Positions 1 to 11,007 of a stretch of 64,000 nt of DNA are shown one piece after another (position 1 is the first letter of the stretch; each line of letters opens with the position of its first letter). The notes beneath the pieces were generated by a model that had not been told where the DNA came from, did no database searches, and saw only the letters and a list, made by a program, of their open reading frames with translations. The stretch is from Diplolepis rosae. Lineage: Eukaryota; Arthropoda; Insecta; Hymenoptera; Diplolepididae. Made by a program: the position numbers and the translations under genes. The stretch is taken from assembly GCA_030998225.1 (NCBI GenBank), contig JAPYXD010000712.1, positions 310,001-374,000 on the forward strand. Direction: 5' to 3'.

Positions 1-137
1 CTAACTGGCATATGGGTCCTGAAGCTAAAATACGAAAATATGTTTCTACTCGGATCCTATCTAGTTTCTATAAGGCAGTTGTATATTTGTAAATTTTAAA
101 GATGAAAGTGCTTCTTTTATCGGGCCCTACCTGGTTC
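1..137 (+). repeat. Reference monomer, class a ('catatgggtcctgaag')
   Basis: A complete 137-bp monomer, used here as the coordinate reference. It has an NdeI site at 9-14, BamHI at 52-57 and ApaI at 122-127. Class a is the most frequent class in the window. It varies at 'gaagctaaaa' versus 'gaagttaaaa', 'ctatctag' versus 'ctatccag', 'ctataagg' versus 'ctgtaagg', and 'gcagttg' versus 'gcaattg'. These variants mark the different blocks of the array. Confidence 0.95.
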
Positions 138-147
138 CTAACTGGCA
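51..147 (+). repeat. Two related half-units inside the monomer (offset 70 bp)
   Basis: Positions 51-77 and 121-147 align without gaps at an offset of 70, with 19 of 27 identical bases (shared CGG, CCTA, GTT, CTA and GGCA). Just upstream, 41-47 (tgtttct) matches 109-115 (tgcttct) at 6 of 7, offset 68. The next repeat of the first half lies a further 67 bp on. The 136-bp monomer therefore looks like an ancient dimer of a unit of about 68 bp whose halves have diverged. The counts are seen directly; the common-ancestor reading is inference. Confidence 0.75.
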
Positions 148-272
148 TTTGGATCCAGAAGTAAAAAAAAAAATACTTTTCTACCCGGATCCTTTCTAGT
201 TTCTATAAGGCAGTTGTATACTTGTATATTTTCAAGATGAAAGTGCTTCTCCTATCCGGCCGTACTGGGTTC
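138..272 (+). repeat. Reference monomer, class b (A-tract monomer)
   Basis: A 135-bp monomer that begins 'ctaactggcatttggatcc', followed by 'agaagt' and an A-run of 11, then 'tacttttctaccc'. It carries two BamHI sites (151-156 and 187-192) and an EagI site at 257-262 near its right end. Subtypes differ in the bases after 'ttctac' ('ccgg', 'gcgg', 'caag'), in 'ccagaagt' versus 'ccagatgt', and in A-run length (about 7-12) across the window. A variant with 'aagtaataaaa' is frequent between 19.7 and 36.7 kb. Confidence 0.93.
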
Positions 273-409
273 CTACCTAACTTATAGGTCCTGAAGTTAA
301 AATACGAAAATATGTTTCTACTCGGATCCTACCCAGTTTCTGTAAGGCAGTTGTATACTTGTAAAGTTTTAAGATAAAATTGCTTCTTATATTCGGCCCT
401 ACCTGGTTC
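273..409 (+). repeat. Reference monomer, class c ('cttataggtcc')
   Basis: A 137-bp monomer whose left end reads 'ctacctaacttataggtcc' instead of 'ctaactggcatatgggtcc'. It is preceded by 'ccggccgtactgggttc', where other classes have 'ccggccctacctggttc'. Class c usually follows a class b monomer. Variants 'ctgacttatagg', 'ctgacttatggg' and 'ctatcttatagg' are informative for tracing copies; the last is confined to 26.8, 34.4, 40.5, 46.2 and 52.4 kb. Confidence 0.92.
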
Positions 410-543
410 CTAACTGGGATATGGGTCCTGAAGTTAAATAAAAATATGTTTCTACCCAGATCCTATCCAGTTTCTATAAGGCAGTTGTATAATTGTATAT
501 TTTCAAGATAAAAGTGCTTCTTATATCCGACTCTACCTGGTTC
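410..543 (+). repeat. Reference monomer, class d ('gggatatggg ... ttaaataaaa')
   Basis: A 134-bp monomer that begins 'ctaactgggatatgggtcc' and carries 'gaagttaaataaaaatatg'. Here 'taaaatacgaaaatatg' of class a is replaced by a shorter A/T stretch, which accounts for the 2-3 bp length loss. It has 'cccagatcc' in place of 'ctcggatcc' and so lacks the core BamHI site. It forms part of the 817-bp HOR. Confidence 0.9.
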
Positions 544-952
544 CTAACTGGCATATGGGTCCTGAAGCTAAAATACGAAAATATGTTTCTACTCGGATCC
601 TATCCAGTTTCTGTAAGGCAGTTGTATATTTGTAAATTTTAAAGATGAAAGTGCTTCTTTTATCGGGCCCTACCTGGTTCCTAACTGGCATTTGGATCCA
701 GAAGTAAAAAAAAAAATACTTTTCTACCCGGATCCTTTCTAGTTTCTATAAGGCAGTTGTATACTTGTATATTTTCAAGATGAAAGTGCTTCTCCTATCC
801 GGCCGTACTGGGTTCCTACCTAACTTATAGGTCCTGAAGTTAAAATACGAAAATATGTTTCTACCCAGATCCTATCCATTTTCTATAAGTCAGTTGTAGA
901 CTTGTAAATTTTCAAGATAAAAGTGCCTCTTATATCCGGCCCTACCTGGTTC

Positions 953-1822
953 CTAACTGGCATATGGGTCCTGAAGTTAAAATACGAAAATATGTTTCTA
1001 CTCGGATCCTATCCAGTTTCTATAAGGCAGTTGTATATTTGTAAATTTTGAAGATGAAAGTGCTTCTTTTATCGGGCCCTACCTGGTTTCTAACTGGCAT
1101 TTGGATCCAGAAGTAAAAAAAAAATACTTTTCTACGCGGATCCTTTCCGGTTTCTATAAGACAGTTGTAGACTTGTAAATTTTCAAGATAAAAGTGCCTC
1201 TTATATCCGGCCCTACCTGGTTCCTAACTGGCATATGGGTCCTGAAGTTAAAATACGAATATATGTTTCTACTCGGATCCTATCGAGTTTCTATAAGGCA
1301 GTTGTATATTTGTAAATTTTGAAGATGAAAGTGCTTCTTTTATCAGGCCCTACCTGGTTCCTAACTGGCATTTGGATCCAGAAGTTAAATAAAAATATGT
1401 TTCTACCCAGATCCTATCCATTTTCTATAAGCCAGTTGTAGACTTGTAAATTTTCAAGATAAAAGTGCTTCTTATATCCGACTCTACCTGGTTCCTAACT
1501 GGCATATGGGTCCTGAAGCTAAAATACGAAAATATGTTTCTACTCGGATCCTATCCAGTTTCTGTAAGGCAGTTGTATATTTGTAAATTTTGAAGATGAA
1601 AGTGCTTCTTTTATCAGGCCCTACCTGGTTCCTAACTGGCATTTGGATCCAGAAGTTAAATAAAAATATGTTTCTACCCAGATCCTATCCATTTTCTATA
1701 AGTCAGTTGTAGACTTGTAAATTTTCAAGATAAAAGTGCTTCTTATATCCGGCCCTACCTGGTTCCTAACTGGCATATGGGTCCTGAAGCTAAAATACGA
1801 AAATATGTTTCTACTCGGATCC
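953..1822 (+). repeat. Six-to-seven-monomer cassette, copy 1 of an 8-monomer-spaced pair
   Basis: This segment reappears at 2,041-2,910, offset 1,088 bp (8 monomers). Shared private markers are 'tacgaatatatg' with 'ctatcgag', 'ttatcaggccc', and the order class e, 'ccgactctacc', 'gaagctaaaatacg'. Similarity ends where one copy reads 'cctacccag' and the other 'cctatctag'. Two further copies lie at 7,476 and 8,837. Confidence 0.85.
1361..1494 (+). repeat. Reference monomer, class e ('catttggatcc ... ttaaataaaa')
   Basis: A 134-bp monomer that combines the class b left end ('catttggatccagaag') with the class d middle ('ttaaataaaaatatg' and 'cccagatcctatccatttt'). It looks like a b/d chimera. It is common up to about 38.8 kb, and I did not find it farther right. 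Confidence 0.88.
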
Positions 1823-2040
1823 TACCCAGTTTCTGTAAGGCAGTTGTATACTTGTAAATTTTCAAGATAAAAGTGTTTCTTATATCCGGCCCTACCTGGT
1901 TCCTAACTGGCATATGGGTCCTGAAGTTAAAATACGAAAATATGTTTCTGCTCGGATCCTTTCCGGTTTTTATAAGGCAGTTGTCGACTTGTAAATTTTT
2001 AAGGTTGAACGTGCTTCTTATATCCGGCCCTACCTGGTTC

Positions 2041-2910
2041 CTAACTGGCATATGGGTCCTGAAGTTAAAATACGAAAATATGTTTCTACTCGGATCCTAT
2101 CCAGTTTCTATAAGGCAGTTGTATATTTGTAAATTTTGAAGATGAAAGTGCTTCTTTTATCGGGCCCTACCAGGTTTCTAACTGGCATTTGGATCCAGAA
2201 GTAAAAAAAAAATACTTTTCTACGCGGATCCTTTCCGGTTTCTATAAGACAGTTGTAGACTTGTAAATTTTCAAGATAAAAGTGCCTCTTATATCCGGCC
2301 CTACCTGGTTCCTAACTGGCATATGGGTCCTGAAGTTAAAATACGAATATATGTTTCTACTCGGATCCTATCGAGTTTCTATAAGGCAGTTGTATATTTG
2401 TAAATTTTGAAGATGAAAGTGCTTCTTTTATCAGGCCCTACCTGGTTCCTAACTGGCATTTGGATCCAGAAGTTAAATAAAAATATGTTTCTACCCAGAT
2501 CCTATCCATTTTCTATAAGCCAGTTGTAGACTTGTAAATTTTCAAGATAAAAGTGCTTCTTATATCCGACTCTACCTGGTTCCTAACTGGCATATGGGTC
2601 CTGAAGCTAAAATACGAAAATATGTTTCTACTCGGATCCTATCCAGTTTCTGTAAGGCAGTTGTATATTTGTAAATTTTGAAGATGAAAGTGCTTCTTTT
2701 ATCAGGCCCTACCTGGTTCCTAACTGGCATTTGGATCCAGAAGTTAAATAAAAATATGTTTCTACCCAGATCCTATCCATTTTCTATAAGTCAGTTGTAG
2801 ACTTGTAAATTTTCAAGATAAAAGTGCTTCTTATATCCGGCCCTACCTGGTTCCTAACTGGCATATGGGTCCTGAAGCTAAAATACGAAAATATGTTTCT
2901 ACTCGGATCC
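2041..2910 (+). repeat. Six-to-seven-monomer cassette, copy 2 of an 8-monomer-spaced pair
   Basis: Partner of 953-1,822 at offset 1,088 bp, with the same 'tacgaatatatg/ctatcgag' marker near 2,342. A private 'ctaccaggtttc' near 2,168 replaces 'ctacctggtttc'. Confidence 0.85.
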
Positions 2911-4481
2911 TATCTAGTTTCTATAAGGCAGTTGTATATTTGTAAATTTTAAAGATGAAAGTGCTTCTTTTATCGGGCCCTACCTGGTTCCTAACTGGCA
3001 TTTGGATCCAGAAGTAAAAAAAAAATACTTTTCTACCCGGATCCTTTCTAGTTTCTATAAGGCAGTTGTATACTTGTATATTTTCAAGATGAAAGTGCTT
3101 CTCCTATCCGGCCGTACTGGGTTCCTACCTAACTTATAGGTCCTGAAGTTAAAATACGAAAATATGTTTCTACTCGGATCCTATCCAGTTTATATAAGGC
3201 AGTTGTATATTTGTAAATTTTGAAGATGAAAGTGCTTCTTATATCTGGCCCTACCTGGTTCCTAACTGGCATATGGGTCCTGAAGTTAAAATATGAAAAT
3301 GTGTTTCTACTCGGATTCTATCCAGTTTCTGTAAGGCAGTTGTATACTTGTAAAGTTTTAAGATAAAATTGCTTCTTATATTCGGCCCTACCTGGTTCCT
3401 AACTGGGATATGGGTCCTGAAGTTAAATAAAAATATGTTTCTACCCAGATCCTATCCAGTTTCTATAAGGCAGTTGTAGACTTGTAAATTTTCAAGATAA
3501 AAGTGCTTCTTATATCCGGCCCTACCTGGTTCCTAACTGGCATATGGGTCCTGAAGTCAAAATATGAAAATATGTTTCTACTCGGATCCTATCCAGTTTC
3601 TATAAGGCAGATGTATATTTGTAAATTTTGAAGATGAAAGTGCTTCTTTTATCGGGCCCTACCTGGTTTCTAACTGGCATTTGGATCCAGAAGTAAAAAA
3701 AAAAATACTTTTCTATGCGGATCCTTTCCGGCTTCTATAAGACAGTTGTAGACTTGTAAATTTTCAAGATAAAAGTGCCTCTTATATCCGGCCCTACCTG
3801 GTTCCTAACTGGCATATGGGTCCTGAAGTTAAAATACGAAAATATGTTTCTACTCGGATCCTATCCAGTTTCTATAAGGCAGTTGTATATTTGTAGATTT
3901 TGAAGATGAAAGTGCTTCTTTTATCGGGCCCTACCTGGTTTCTAACTGGCATTTGGATCCAGAAGTAAAAAAAAAATACTTTTCTACGCGGATCCTTTCC
4001 GGTTTCTATAAGACAGTTGTAGACTTGTAAATTTTCAAGATAAAAGTGCCTCTTATATCCGGCCCTACCTGGTTCCTAACTGGCATATGGGTCCTGAAGT
4101 TAAAATACGAAAATATGTTTCTACTCGGATCCTATCCAGTTTCTATAAGGCAGATGTATATTTGTAAATTTTGAAGATGAAAGTGCTTCTTTTATCGGGC
4201 CCTACATGGTTTCTAACTGGCATTTGGATCCAGAAGTAAAAAAAAAAATACTTTTCTACGCGGATCCTTTCCGGTTTCTATAAGACAGTTGTCGACTTGA
4301 AAATTTTCAAGATGAAAGTGCTTCTTATATCAGGCCCTACATGGTTCCTAACTGGCATTTGGATCCAGAAGTTACATAAAAATATGTTTCTACCAAGATC
4401 CTATCCAGTTCCTATAAGGCAGTTGTAGACTTGTAAATTTTCAAGATAAAAGTGCTTCTTATATCCGGCCCTACCCAATTC

Positions 4482-4618
4482 CTACCTGGCATATGGATCC
4501 AGAAGTTAAAATACAAAAATATATTTCTGCTCGGATCCTTTCCGGTTTCTATAAGGCAGTTGTCGACTTGTTAAATTTCAAGATAAAAGTGCTACTCCTA
4601 TCCGGCCGTACAGGGTTC
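4482..4618 (+). repeat. Reference monomer, class f ('acctggcatatggatcc ... acaaaaatatatttc')
   Basis: A 137-bp monomer preceded by 'ccctacccaattc'. It carries 'catatggatccagaag', a class a/b hybrid left end, plus 'acaaaaatatatttctgctc' and a SalI site (GTCGAC, 4,562-4,567). It occurs at 4,482, 11,008, 13,459, 14,001, 17,129 and 17,403, and I did not see it to the right of 17.7 kb. Confidence 0.88.
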
Positions 4619-5298
4619 CTACCTGACTTATGGGTCCTGAAGTTAAAATACGAAAATATGTTTCTACTCGGATCCTATCCAGTTTCTGTAAGGCAGTTGT
4701 ATACTTGTAAATTTTCATGATAAAATTGTTTCTTATATCCGGCCCTACCTGGTTCCTAACTGGAATTTGGATCCAGAAGTTAAATAAAAATATGTTTCTA
4801 CCAAGATCCTATCCAGTATCTATAAGGCAGTTGTAGACTTGTAAATTTTCAAGATAAAAGTGCTTCTTATATCCGGCCCTACCTGGTTCCTAACTGGCAT
4901 ATGGGTCCTGAAGTTAAAATACGAAAATATGTTTCTGCTCGGATCCTTTCCGGTTTTTATAAGGCAGTTGTCGACTTGTAAATTTTTAAGGTTGAACGTG
5001 CTTCTTATATCTGGCCCTACCTGGTTCCTAACTGGCATATGGGTCCTGAAGTTAAAATATGAAAATGTGTTTCTACTCGGATTCTATCCAGTTTCTGTAA
5101 GGCAGTTGTATACTTGTAAAGTTTTAAGATAAAATTGCTTCTTATATTCGGCTCTACCTGGTTCCTAACTGGGATATGGGTCCTGAAGTTAAATAAAAAT
5201 ATGTTTCTACCCAGATCCTATCCAGTTTCTATAAGGCAGTTGTAGACTTGTAAATTTTCAAGATAAAAGTGCTTCTTATATCCGGCCCTACCTGGTTC
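4482..5298 (+). repeat. 817-bp six-monomer HOR, copy 1 unit 1
   Basis: Six monomers occur in fixed order: m1 (class f, SalI site), m2 ('ctgacttatggg'), m3 ('ctggaatttggatcc', 'ctaccaagatcc', 'ccagtatc'), m4 ('ctgctcggatcc', SalI, 'taaggttgaacg'), m5 ('atatgaaaatgtg', 'cggattcta', 'taaagttttaag') and m6 (class d, 'ttcggctctacc' before it). The next unit starts exactly 817 bp downstream. The class f left part of m1 is the main difference from unit 2. Confidence 0.95.
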
Positions 5299-6115
5299 CT
5301 AACTGGCATATGGGTCCTGAAGTTAAAATACGAAAATATGTTTCTACTCGGATCCTATCCAGTTTCTATAAGGCAGTTGTCGACTTGTTAAATTTCAAGA
5401 TAAAAGTGCTACTCCTATCCGGCCGTACAGGGTTCCTACCTGACTTATGGGTCCTGAAGTTAAAATACGAAAATATGTTTCTACTCGGATCCTATCCAGT
5501 TTCTGTAAGGCAGTTGTATACTTGTAAATTTTCATGATAAAATTGTTTCTTATATCCGGCCCTACCTGGTTCCTAACTGGAATTTGGATCCAGAAGTTAA
5601 ATAAAAATATGTTTCTACCAAGATCCTATCCAGTATCTATAAGGCAGTTGTAGACTTGTAAATTTTCAAGATAAAAGTGCTTCTTATATCCGGCCCTACC
5701 TGGTTCCTAACTGGCATATGGGTCCTGAAGTTAAAATACGAAAATATGTTTCTGCTCGGATCCTTTCCGGTTTTTATAAGGCAGTTGTCGACTTGTAAAT
5801 TTTTAAGGTTGAACGTGCTTCTTATATCTGGCCCTACCTGGTTCCTAACTGGCATATGGGTCCTGAAGTTAAAATATGAAAATGTGTTTCTACTCGGATT
5901 CTATCCAGTTTCTGTAAGGCAGTTGTATACTTGTAAAGTTTTAAGATAAAATTGCTTCTTATATTCGGCTCTACCTGGTTCCTAACTGGGATATGGGTCC
6001 TGAAGTTAAATAAAAATATGTTTCTACCCAGATCCTATCCAGTTTCTATAAGGCAGTTGTAGACTTGTAAATTTTCAAGATAAAAGTGCTTCTTATATCC
6101 GGCCCTACCTGGTTC
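5299..6115 (+). repeat. 817-bp six-monomer HOR, copy 1 unit 2
   Basis: Repeats the m1-m6 order of the preceding unit at offset 817. Its m1 has a class a left half ('catatgggtcc', 'ctactcggatcctatccag') joined to the SalI right half ('gtcgacttgttaaatttc'), so m1 is a junction monomer created by the unequal exchange that duplicated the unit. Spot comparisons with the units at 11,825 and 12,642 show no difference. Confidence 0.95.
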
Positions 6116-6524
6116 CTAACTGGCATATGGGTCCTGAAGCTAAAATACGAAAATATGTTTCTACTCGGATCCTATCTAGTTTCTATAAGGCAGTTGTATA
6201 TTTGTAAATTTTAAAGATGAAAGTGCTTCTTTTATCGGGCCCTACCTGGTTCCTAACTGGCATTTGGATCCAGAAGTAAAAAAAAAAATACTTTTCTACC
6301 CGGATCCTTTCTAGTTTCTATAAGGCAGTTGTATACTTGTATATTTTCAAGATGAAAGTGCTTCTCCTATCCGGCCGTACTGGGTTCCTACCTAACTTAT
6401 AGGTCCTGAAGTTAAAATACGAAAATATGTTTCTACCCAGATCCTATCCATTTTCTATAAGTCAGTTGTAGACTTGTAAATTTTCAAGATAAAAGTGCTT
6501 CTTATATCCGGCCCTACCTGGTTC
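6116..6524 (+). repeat. Three-monomer (409-bp) repeat preceding the second 48-monomer copy
   Basis: The order is class a with 'gaagctaaaatacg', class b, then class c. The next 409 bp starting at 6,525 have the same order. The two agree until the third monomer, where this one switches to 'cccagatcctatccatttt' and the next reads 'ctcggatcctaccc'. It sits exactly between the two 48-monomer copies. Confidence 0.85.
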
Positions 6525-7475
6525 CTAACTGGCATATGGGTCCTGAAGCTAAAATACGAAAATATGTTTCTACTCGGATCCTATCTAGTTTCTATAAGGC
6601 AGTTGTATATTTGTAAATTTTAAAGATGAAAGTGCTTCTTTTATCGGGCCCTACCTGGTTCCTAACTGGCATTTGGATCCAGAAGTAAAAAAAAAAATAC
6701 TTTTCTACCCGGATCCTTTCTAGTTTCTATAAGGCAGTTGTATACTTGTATATTTTCAAGATGAAAGTGCTTCTCCTATCCGGCCGTACTGGGTTCCTAC
6801 CTAACTTATAGGTCCTGAAGTTAAAATACGAAAATATGTTTCTACTCGGATCCTACCCAGTTTCTGTAAGGCAGTTGTATACTTGTAAAGTTTTAAGATA
6901 AAATTGCTTCTTATATTCGGCCCTACCTGGTTCCTAACTGGGATATGGGTCCTGAAGTTAAATAAAAATATGTTTCTACCCAGATCCTATCCAGTTTCTA
7001 TAAGGCAGTTGTAGACTTGTAAATTTTCAAGATAAAAGTGCTTCTTATATCCGGCCCTACCTGGTTCCTAACTGGCATATGGGTCCTGAAGCTAAAATAC
7101 GAAAATATGTTTCTACTCGGATCCTATCCAGTTTCTGTAAGGCAGTTGTATATTTGTAAATTTTAAAGATGAAAGTGCTTCTTTTATCGGGCCCTACCTG
7201 GTTCCTAACTGGCATTTGGATCCAGAAGTAAAAAAAAAATACTTTTCTACCCGGATCCTTTCTAGTTTCTATAAGGCAGTTGTATACTTGTATATTTTCA
7301 AGATGAAAGTGCTTCTCCTATCCGGCCGTACTGGGTTCCTACCTAACTTATAGGTCCTGAAGTTAAAATACGAAAATATGTTTCTACCCAGATCCTATCC
7401 ATTTTCTATAAGTCAGTTGTAGACTTGTAAATTTTCAAGATAAAAGTGCTTCTTATATCCGGCCCTACCTGGTTC

Positions 7476-8345
7476 CTAACTGGCATATGGGTCCTGAAGT
7501 TAAAATACGAAAATATGTTTCTACTCGGATCCTATCCAGTTTCTATAAGGCAGTTGTATATTTGTAAATTTTGAAGATGAAAGTGCTTCTTTTATCGGGC
7601 CCTACCTGGTTTCTAACTGGCATTTGGATCCAGAAGTAAAAAAAAAAATACTTTTCTACGCGGATCCTTTCCGGTTTCTATAAGACAGTTGTAGACTTGT
7701 AAATTTTCAAGATAAAAGTGCCTCTTATATCCGGCCCTACCTGGTTCCTAACTGGCATATGGGTCCTGAAGTTAAAATACGAATATATGTTTCTACTCGG
7801 ATCCTATCGAGTTTCTATAAGGCAGTTGTATATTTGTAAATTTTGAAGATGAAAGTGCTTCTTTTATCAGGCCCTACCTGGTTCCTAACTGGCATTTGGA
7901 TCCAGAAGTTAAATAAAAATATGTTTCTACCCAGATCCTATCCATTTTCTATAAGCCAGTTGTAGACTTGTAAATTTTCAAGATAAAAGTGCTTCTTATA
8001 TCCGACTCTACCTGGTTCCTAACTGGCATATGGGTCCTGAAGCTAAAATACGAAAATATGTTTCTACTCGGATCCTATCCAGTTTCTGTAAGGCAGTTGT
8101 ATATTTGTAAATTTTGAAGATGAAAGTGCTTCTTTTATCAGGCCCTACCTGGTTCCTAACTGGCATTTGGATCCAGAAGTTAAATAAAAATATGTTTCTA
8201 CCCAGATCCTATCCATTTTCTATAAGTCAGTTGTAGACTTGTAAATTTTCAAGATAAAAGTGCTTCTTATATCCGGCCCTACCTGGTTCCTAACTGGCAT
8301 ATGGGTCCTGAAGCTAAAATACGAAAATATGTTTCTACTCGGATC
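7476..8345 (+). repeat. 'tacgaatatatg' cassette, third copy
   Basis: Corresponds to 953-1,822. Its partner lies 1,361 bp downstream (10 monomers), against 1,088 bp (8 monomers) in the left duplication, so the spacer has changed by exactly two monomers since the duplication. Confidence 0.83.
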
Positions 8346-8836
8346 CTACCCAGTTTCTGTAAGGCAGTTGTATACTTGTAAATTTTCAAGATAAAAGTGT
8401 TTCTTATATCCGGCCCTACCTGGTTCCTAACTGGCATATGGGTCCTGAAGTTAAAATACGAAAATATGTTTCTGCTCGGATCCTTTCCGGTTTTTATAAG
8501 GCAGTTGTCGACTTGTAAATTTTTAAGGTTGAACGTGCTTCTTATATCCGGCCCTACCTGGTTCCTAACTGGCATATGGGTCCTGAAGTCAAAATATGAA
8601 AATATGTTTCTACTCGGATCCTATCCAGTTTCTATAAGGTAGATGTATATTTGTAAATTTTGAAGATGAAAGTGCTTCTTTTATCGGGCCCTACCTGGTT
8701 TCTAACTGGCATTTGGATCCAGAAGTAAAAAAAAAAATACTTTTCTACGCGGATCCTTTCCGGTTTCTATAAGACAGTTGTAGACTTGTAAATTTTCAAG
8801 ATAAAAGTGCCTCTTATATCCGGCCCTACCTGGTTC

Positions 8837-9706
8837 CTAACTGGCATATGGGTCCTGAAGTTAAAATACGAAAATATGTTTCTACTCGGATCCTATCCAG
8901 TTTCTATAAGGCAGTTGTATATTTGTAAATTTTGAAGATGAAAGTGCTTCTTTTATCGGGCCCTACCTGGTTTCTAACTGGCATTTGGATCCAGAAGTAA
9001 AAAAAAAATACTTTTCTACGCGGATCCTTTCCGGTTTCTATAAGACAGTTGTAGACTTGTAAATTTTCAAGATAAAAGTGCCTCTTATATCCGGCCCTAC
9101 CTGGTTCCTAACTGGCATATGGGTCCTGAAGTTAAAATACGAATATATGTTTCTACTCGGATCCTATCGAGTTTCTATAAGGCAGTTGTATATTTGTAAA
9201 TTTTGAAGATGAAAGTGCTTCTTTTATCAGGCCCTACCTGGTTCCTAACTGGCATTTGGATCCAGAAGTTAAATAAAAATATGTTTCTACCCAGATCCTA
9301 TCCATTTTCTATAAGCCAGTTGTAGACTTGTAAATTTTCAAGATAAAAGTGCTTCTTATATCCGACTCTACCTGGTTCCTAACTGGCATATGGGTCCTGA
9401 AGCTAAAATACGAAAATATGTTTCTACTCGGATCCTATCCAGTTTCTGTAAGGCAGTTGTATATTTGTAAATTTTGAAGATGAAAGTGCTTCTTTTATCA
9501 GGCCCTACCTGGTTCCTAACTGGCATTTGGATCCAGAAGTTAAATAAAAATATGTTTCTACCCAGATCCTATCCATTTTCTATAAGTCAGTTGTAGACTT
9601 GTAAATTTTCAAGATAAAAGTGCTTCTTATATCCGGCCCTACCTGGTTCCTAACTGGCATATGGGTCCTGAAGCTAAAATACGAAAATATGTTTCTACTC
9701 GGATCC
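8837..9706 (+). repeat. 'tacgaatatatg' cassette, fourth copy
   Basis: Corresponds to 2,041-2,910, with the marker at about 9,141. It is followed by the class a/b/c triplet also seen after the second cassette copy. Confidence 0.83.
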
Positions 9707-11007
9707 TATCTAGTTTCTATAAGGCAGTTGTATATTTGTAAATTTTAAAGATGAAAGTGCTTCTTTTATCGGGCCCTACCTGGTTCCTAACTGGCATTTG
9801 GATCCAGAAGTAAAAAAAAAATACTTTTCTACCCGGATCCTTTCTAGTTTCTATAAGGCAGTTGTATACTTGTATATTTTCAAGATGAAAGTGCTTCTCC
9901 TATCCGGCCGTACTGGGTTCCTACCTGACTTATAGGTCCTGAAGTTAAAATACGAAAATATGTTTCTACTCGGATCCTATCCAGTTTATATAAGGCAGTT
10001 GTAGACTTGTACATTTTCAAGATAAAAGTGCTTCTTATATCCGGCCCTACCTGGTTCCTAACTGGCATATGGGTCCTGAAGTCAAAATATGAAAATATGT
10101 TTCTACTCGGATCCTATCCAGTTTCTATAAGGCAGATGTATATTTGTAAATTTTGAAGATGAAAGTGCTTCTTTTATCGGGCCCTACCTGGTTTCTAACT
10201 GGCATTTGGATCCAGAAGTAAAAAAAAAAATACTTTTCTATGCGGATCCTTTCCGGCTTCTATAAGACAGTTGTAGACTTGTAAATTTTCAAGATAAAAG
10301 TGCCTCTTATATCCGGCCCTACCTGGTTCCTAACTGGCATATGGGTCCTGAAGTTAAAATACGAAAATATGTTTCTACTCGGATCCTATCCAGTTTCTAT
10401 AAGGCAGTTGTATATTTGTAGATTTTGAAGATGAAAGTGCTTCTTTTATCGGGCCCTACCTGGTTTCTAACTGGCATTTGGATCCAGAAGTAAAAAAAAA
10501 AATACTTTTCTACGCGGATCCTTTCCGGTTTCTATAAGACAGTTGTAGACTTGTAAATTTTCAAGATAAAAGTGCCTCTTATATCCGGCCCTACCTGGTT
10601 CCTAACTGGCATATGGGTCCTGAAGTTAAAATACGAAAATATGTTTCTACTCGGATCCTATCCAGTTTCTATAAGGCAGATGTATATTTGTAAATTTTGA
10701 AGATGAAAGTGCTTCTTTTATCGGGCCCTACATGGTTTCTAACTGGCATTTGGATCCAGAAGTAAAAAAAAAAATACTTTTCTACGCGGATCCTTTCCGG
10801 TTTCTATAAGACAGTTGTCGACTTGAAAATTTTCAAGATGAAAGTGCTTCTTATATCAGGCCCTACATGGTTCCTAACTGGCATTTGGATCCAGAAGTTA
10901 CATAAAAATATGTTTCTACCAAGATCCTATCCAGTTCCTATAAGGCAGTTGTAGACTTGTAAATTTTCAAGATAAAAGTGCTTCTTATATCCGGCCCTAC
11001 CCAATTC

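Larger units (their letters stand above)
1..6115 (+). repeat. 48-monomer tandem duplication in block I, copy 1 (left edge outside or at window start)
   Basis: The sequence from position 1 matches the sequence from 6,525 at offset 6,524-6,526. Successive class b, c and d monomers agree in order and private variants, and the 4,482 HOR tract matches the tract at 11,008. The copies differ by two internal two-monomer indels that cancel out. Copy 1 has about 270 bp at roughly 3,240-3,510 that is missing in copy 2, while copy 2 has extra monomers near 8.57-8.84 kb. The match is lost at about 6,115/12,641, where copy 2 has one more 817-bp unit. The true left end may lie outside the window. Confidence 0.88.

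Noticed and set aside
131..147. Small dyad in 'ctggttcctaactgg' as a functional hairpin
   Set aside because: The stem is about six pairs with two G-T wobbles and a three-base loop, too weak to call without evidence of transcription or protein binding.
370..405. CENP-B box-like match around 'attcggccctacctggt'
   Set aside because: Against the known box (TTCG, 4 bases, A, 2 bases, CGGG) it misses the central A and one base of CGGG. Most monomers have 'atccgg' there, so even TTCG is absent. Treated as chance.
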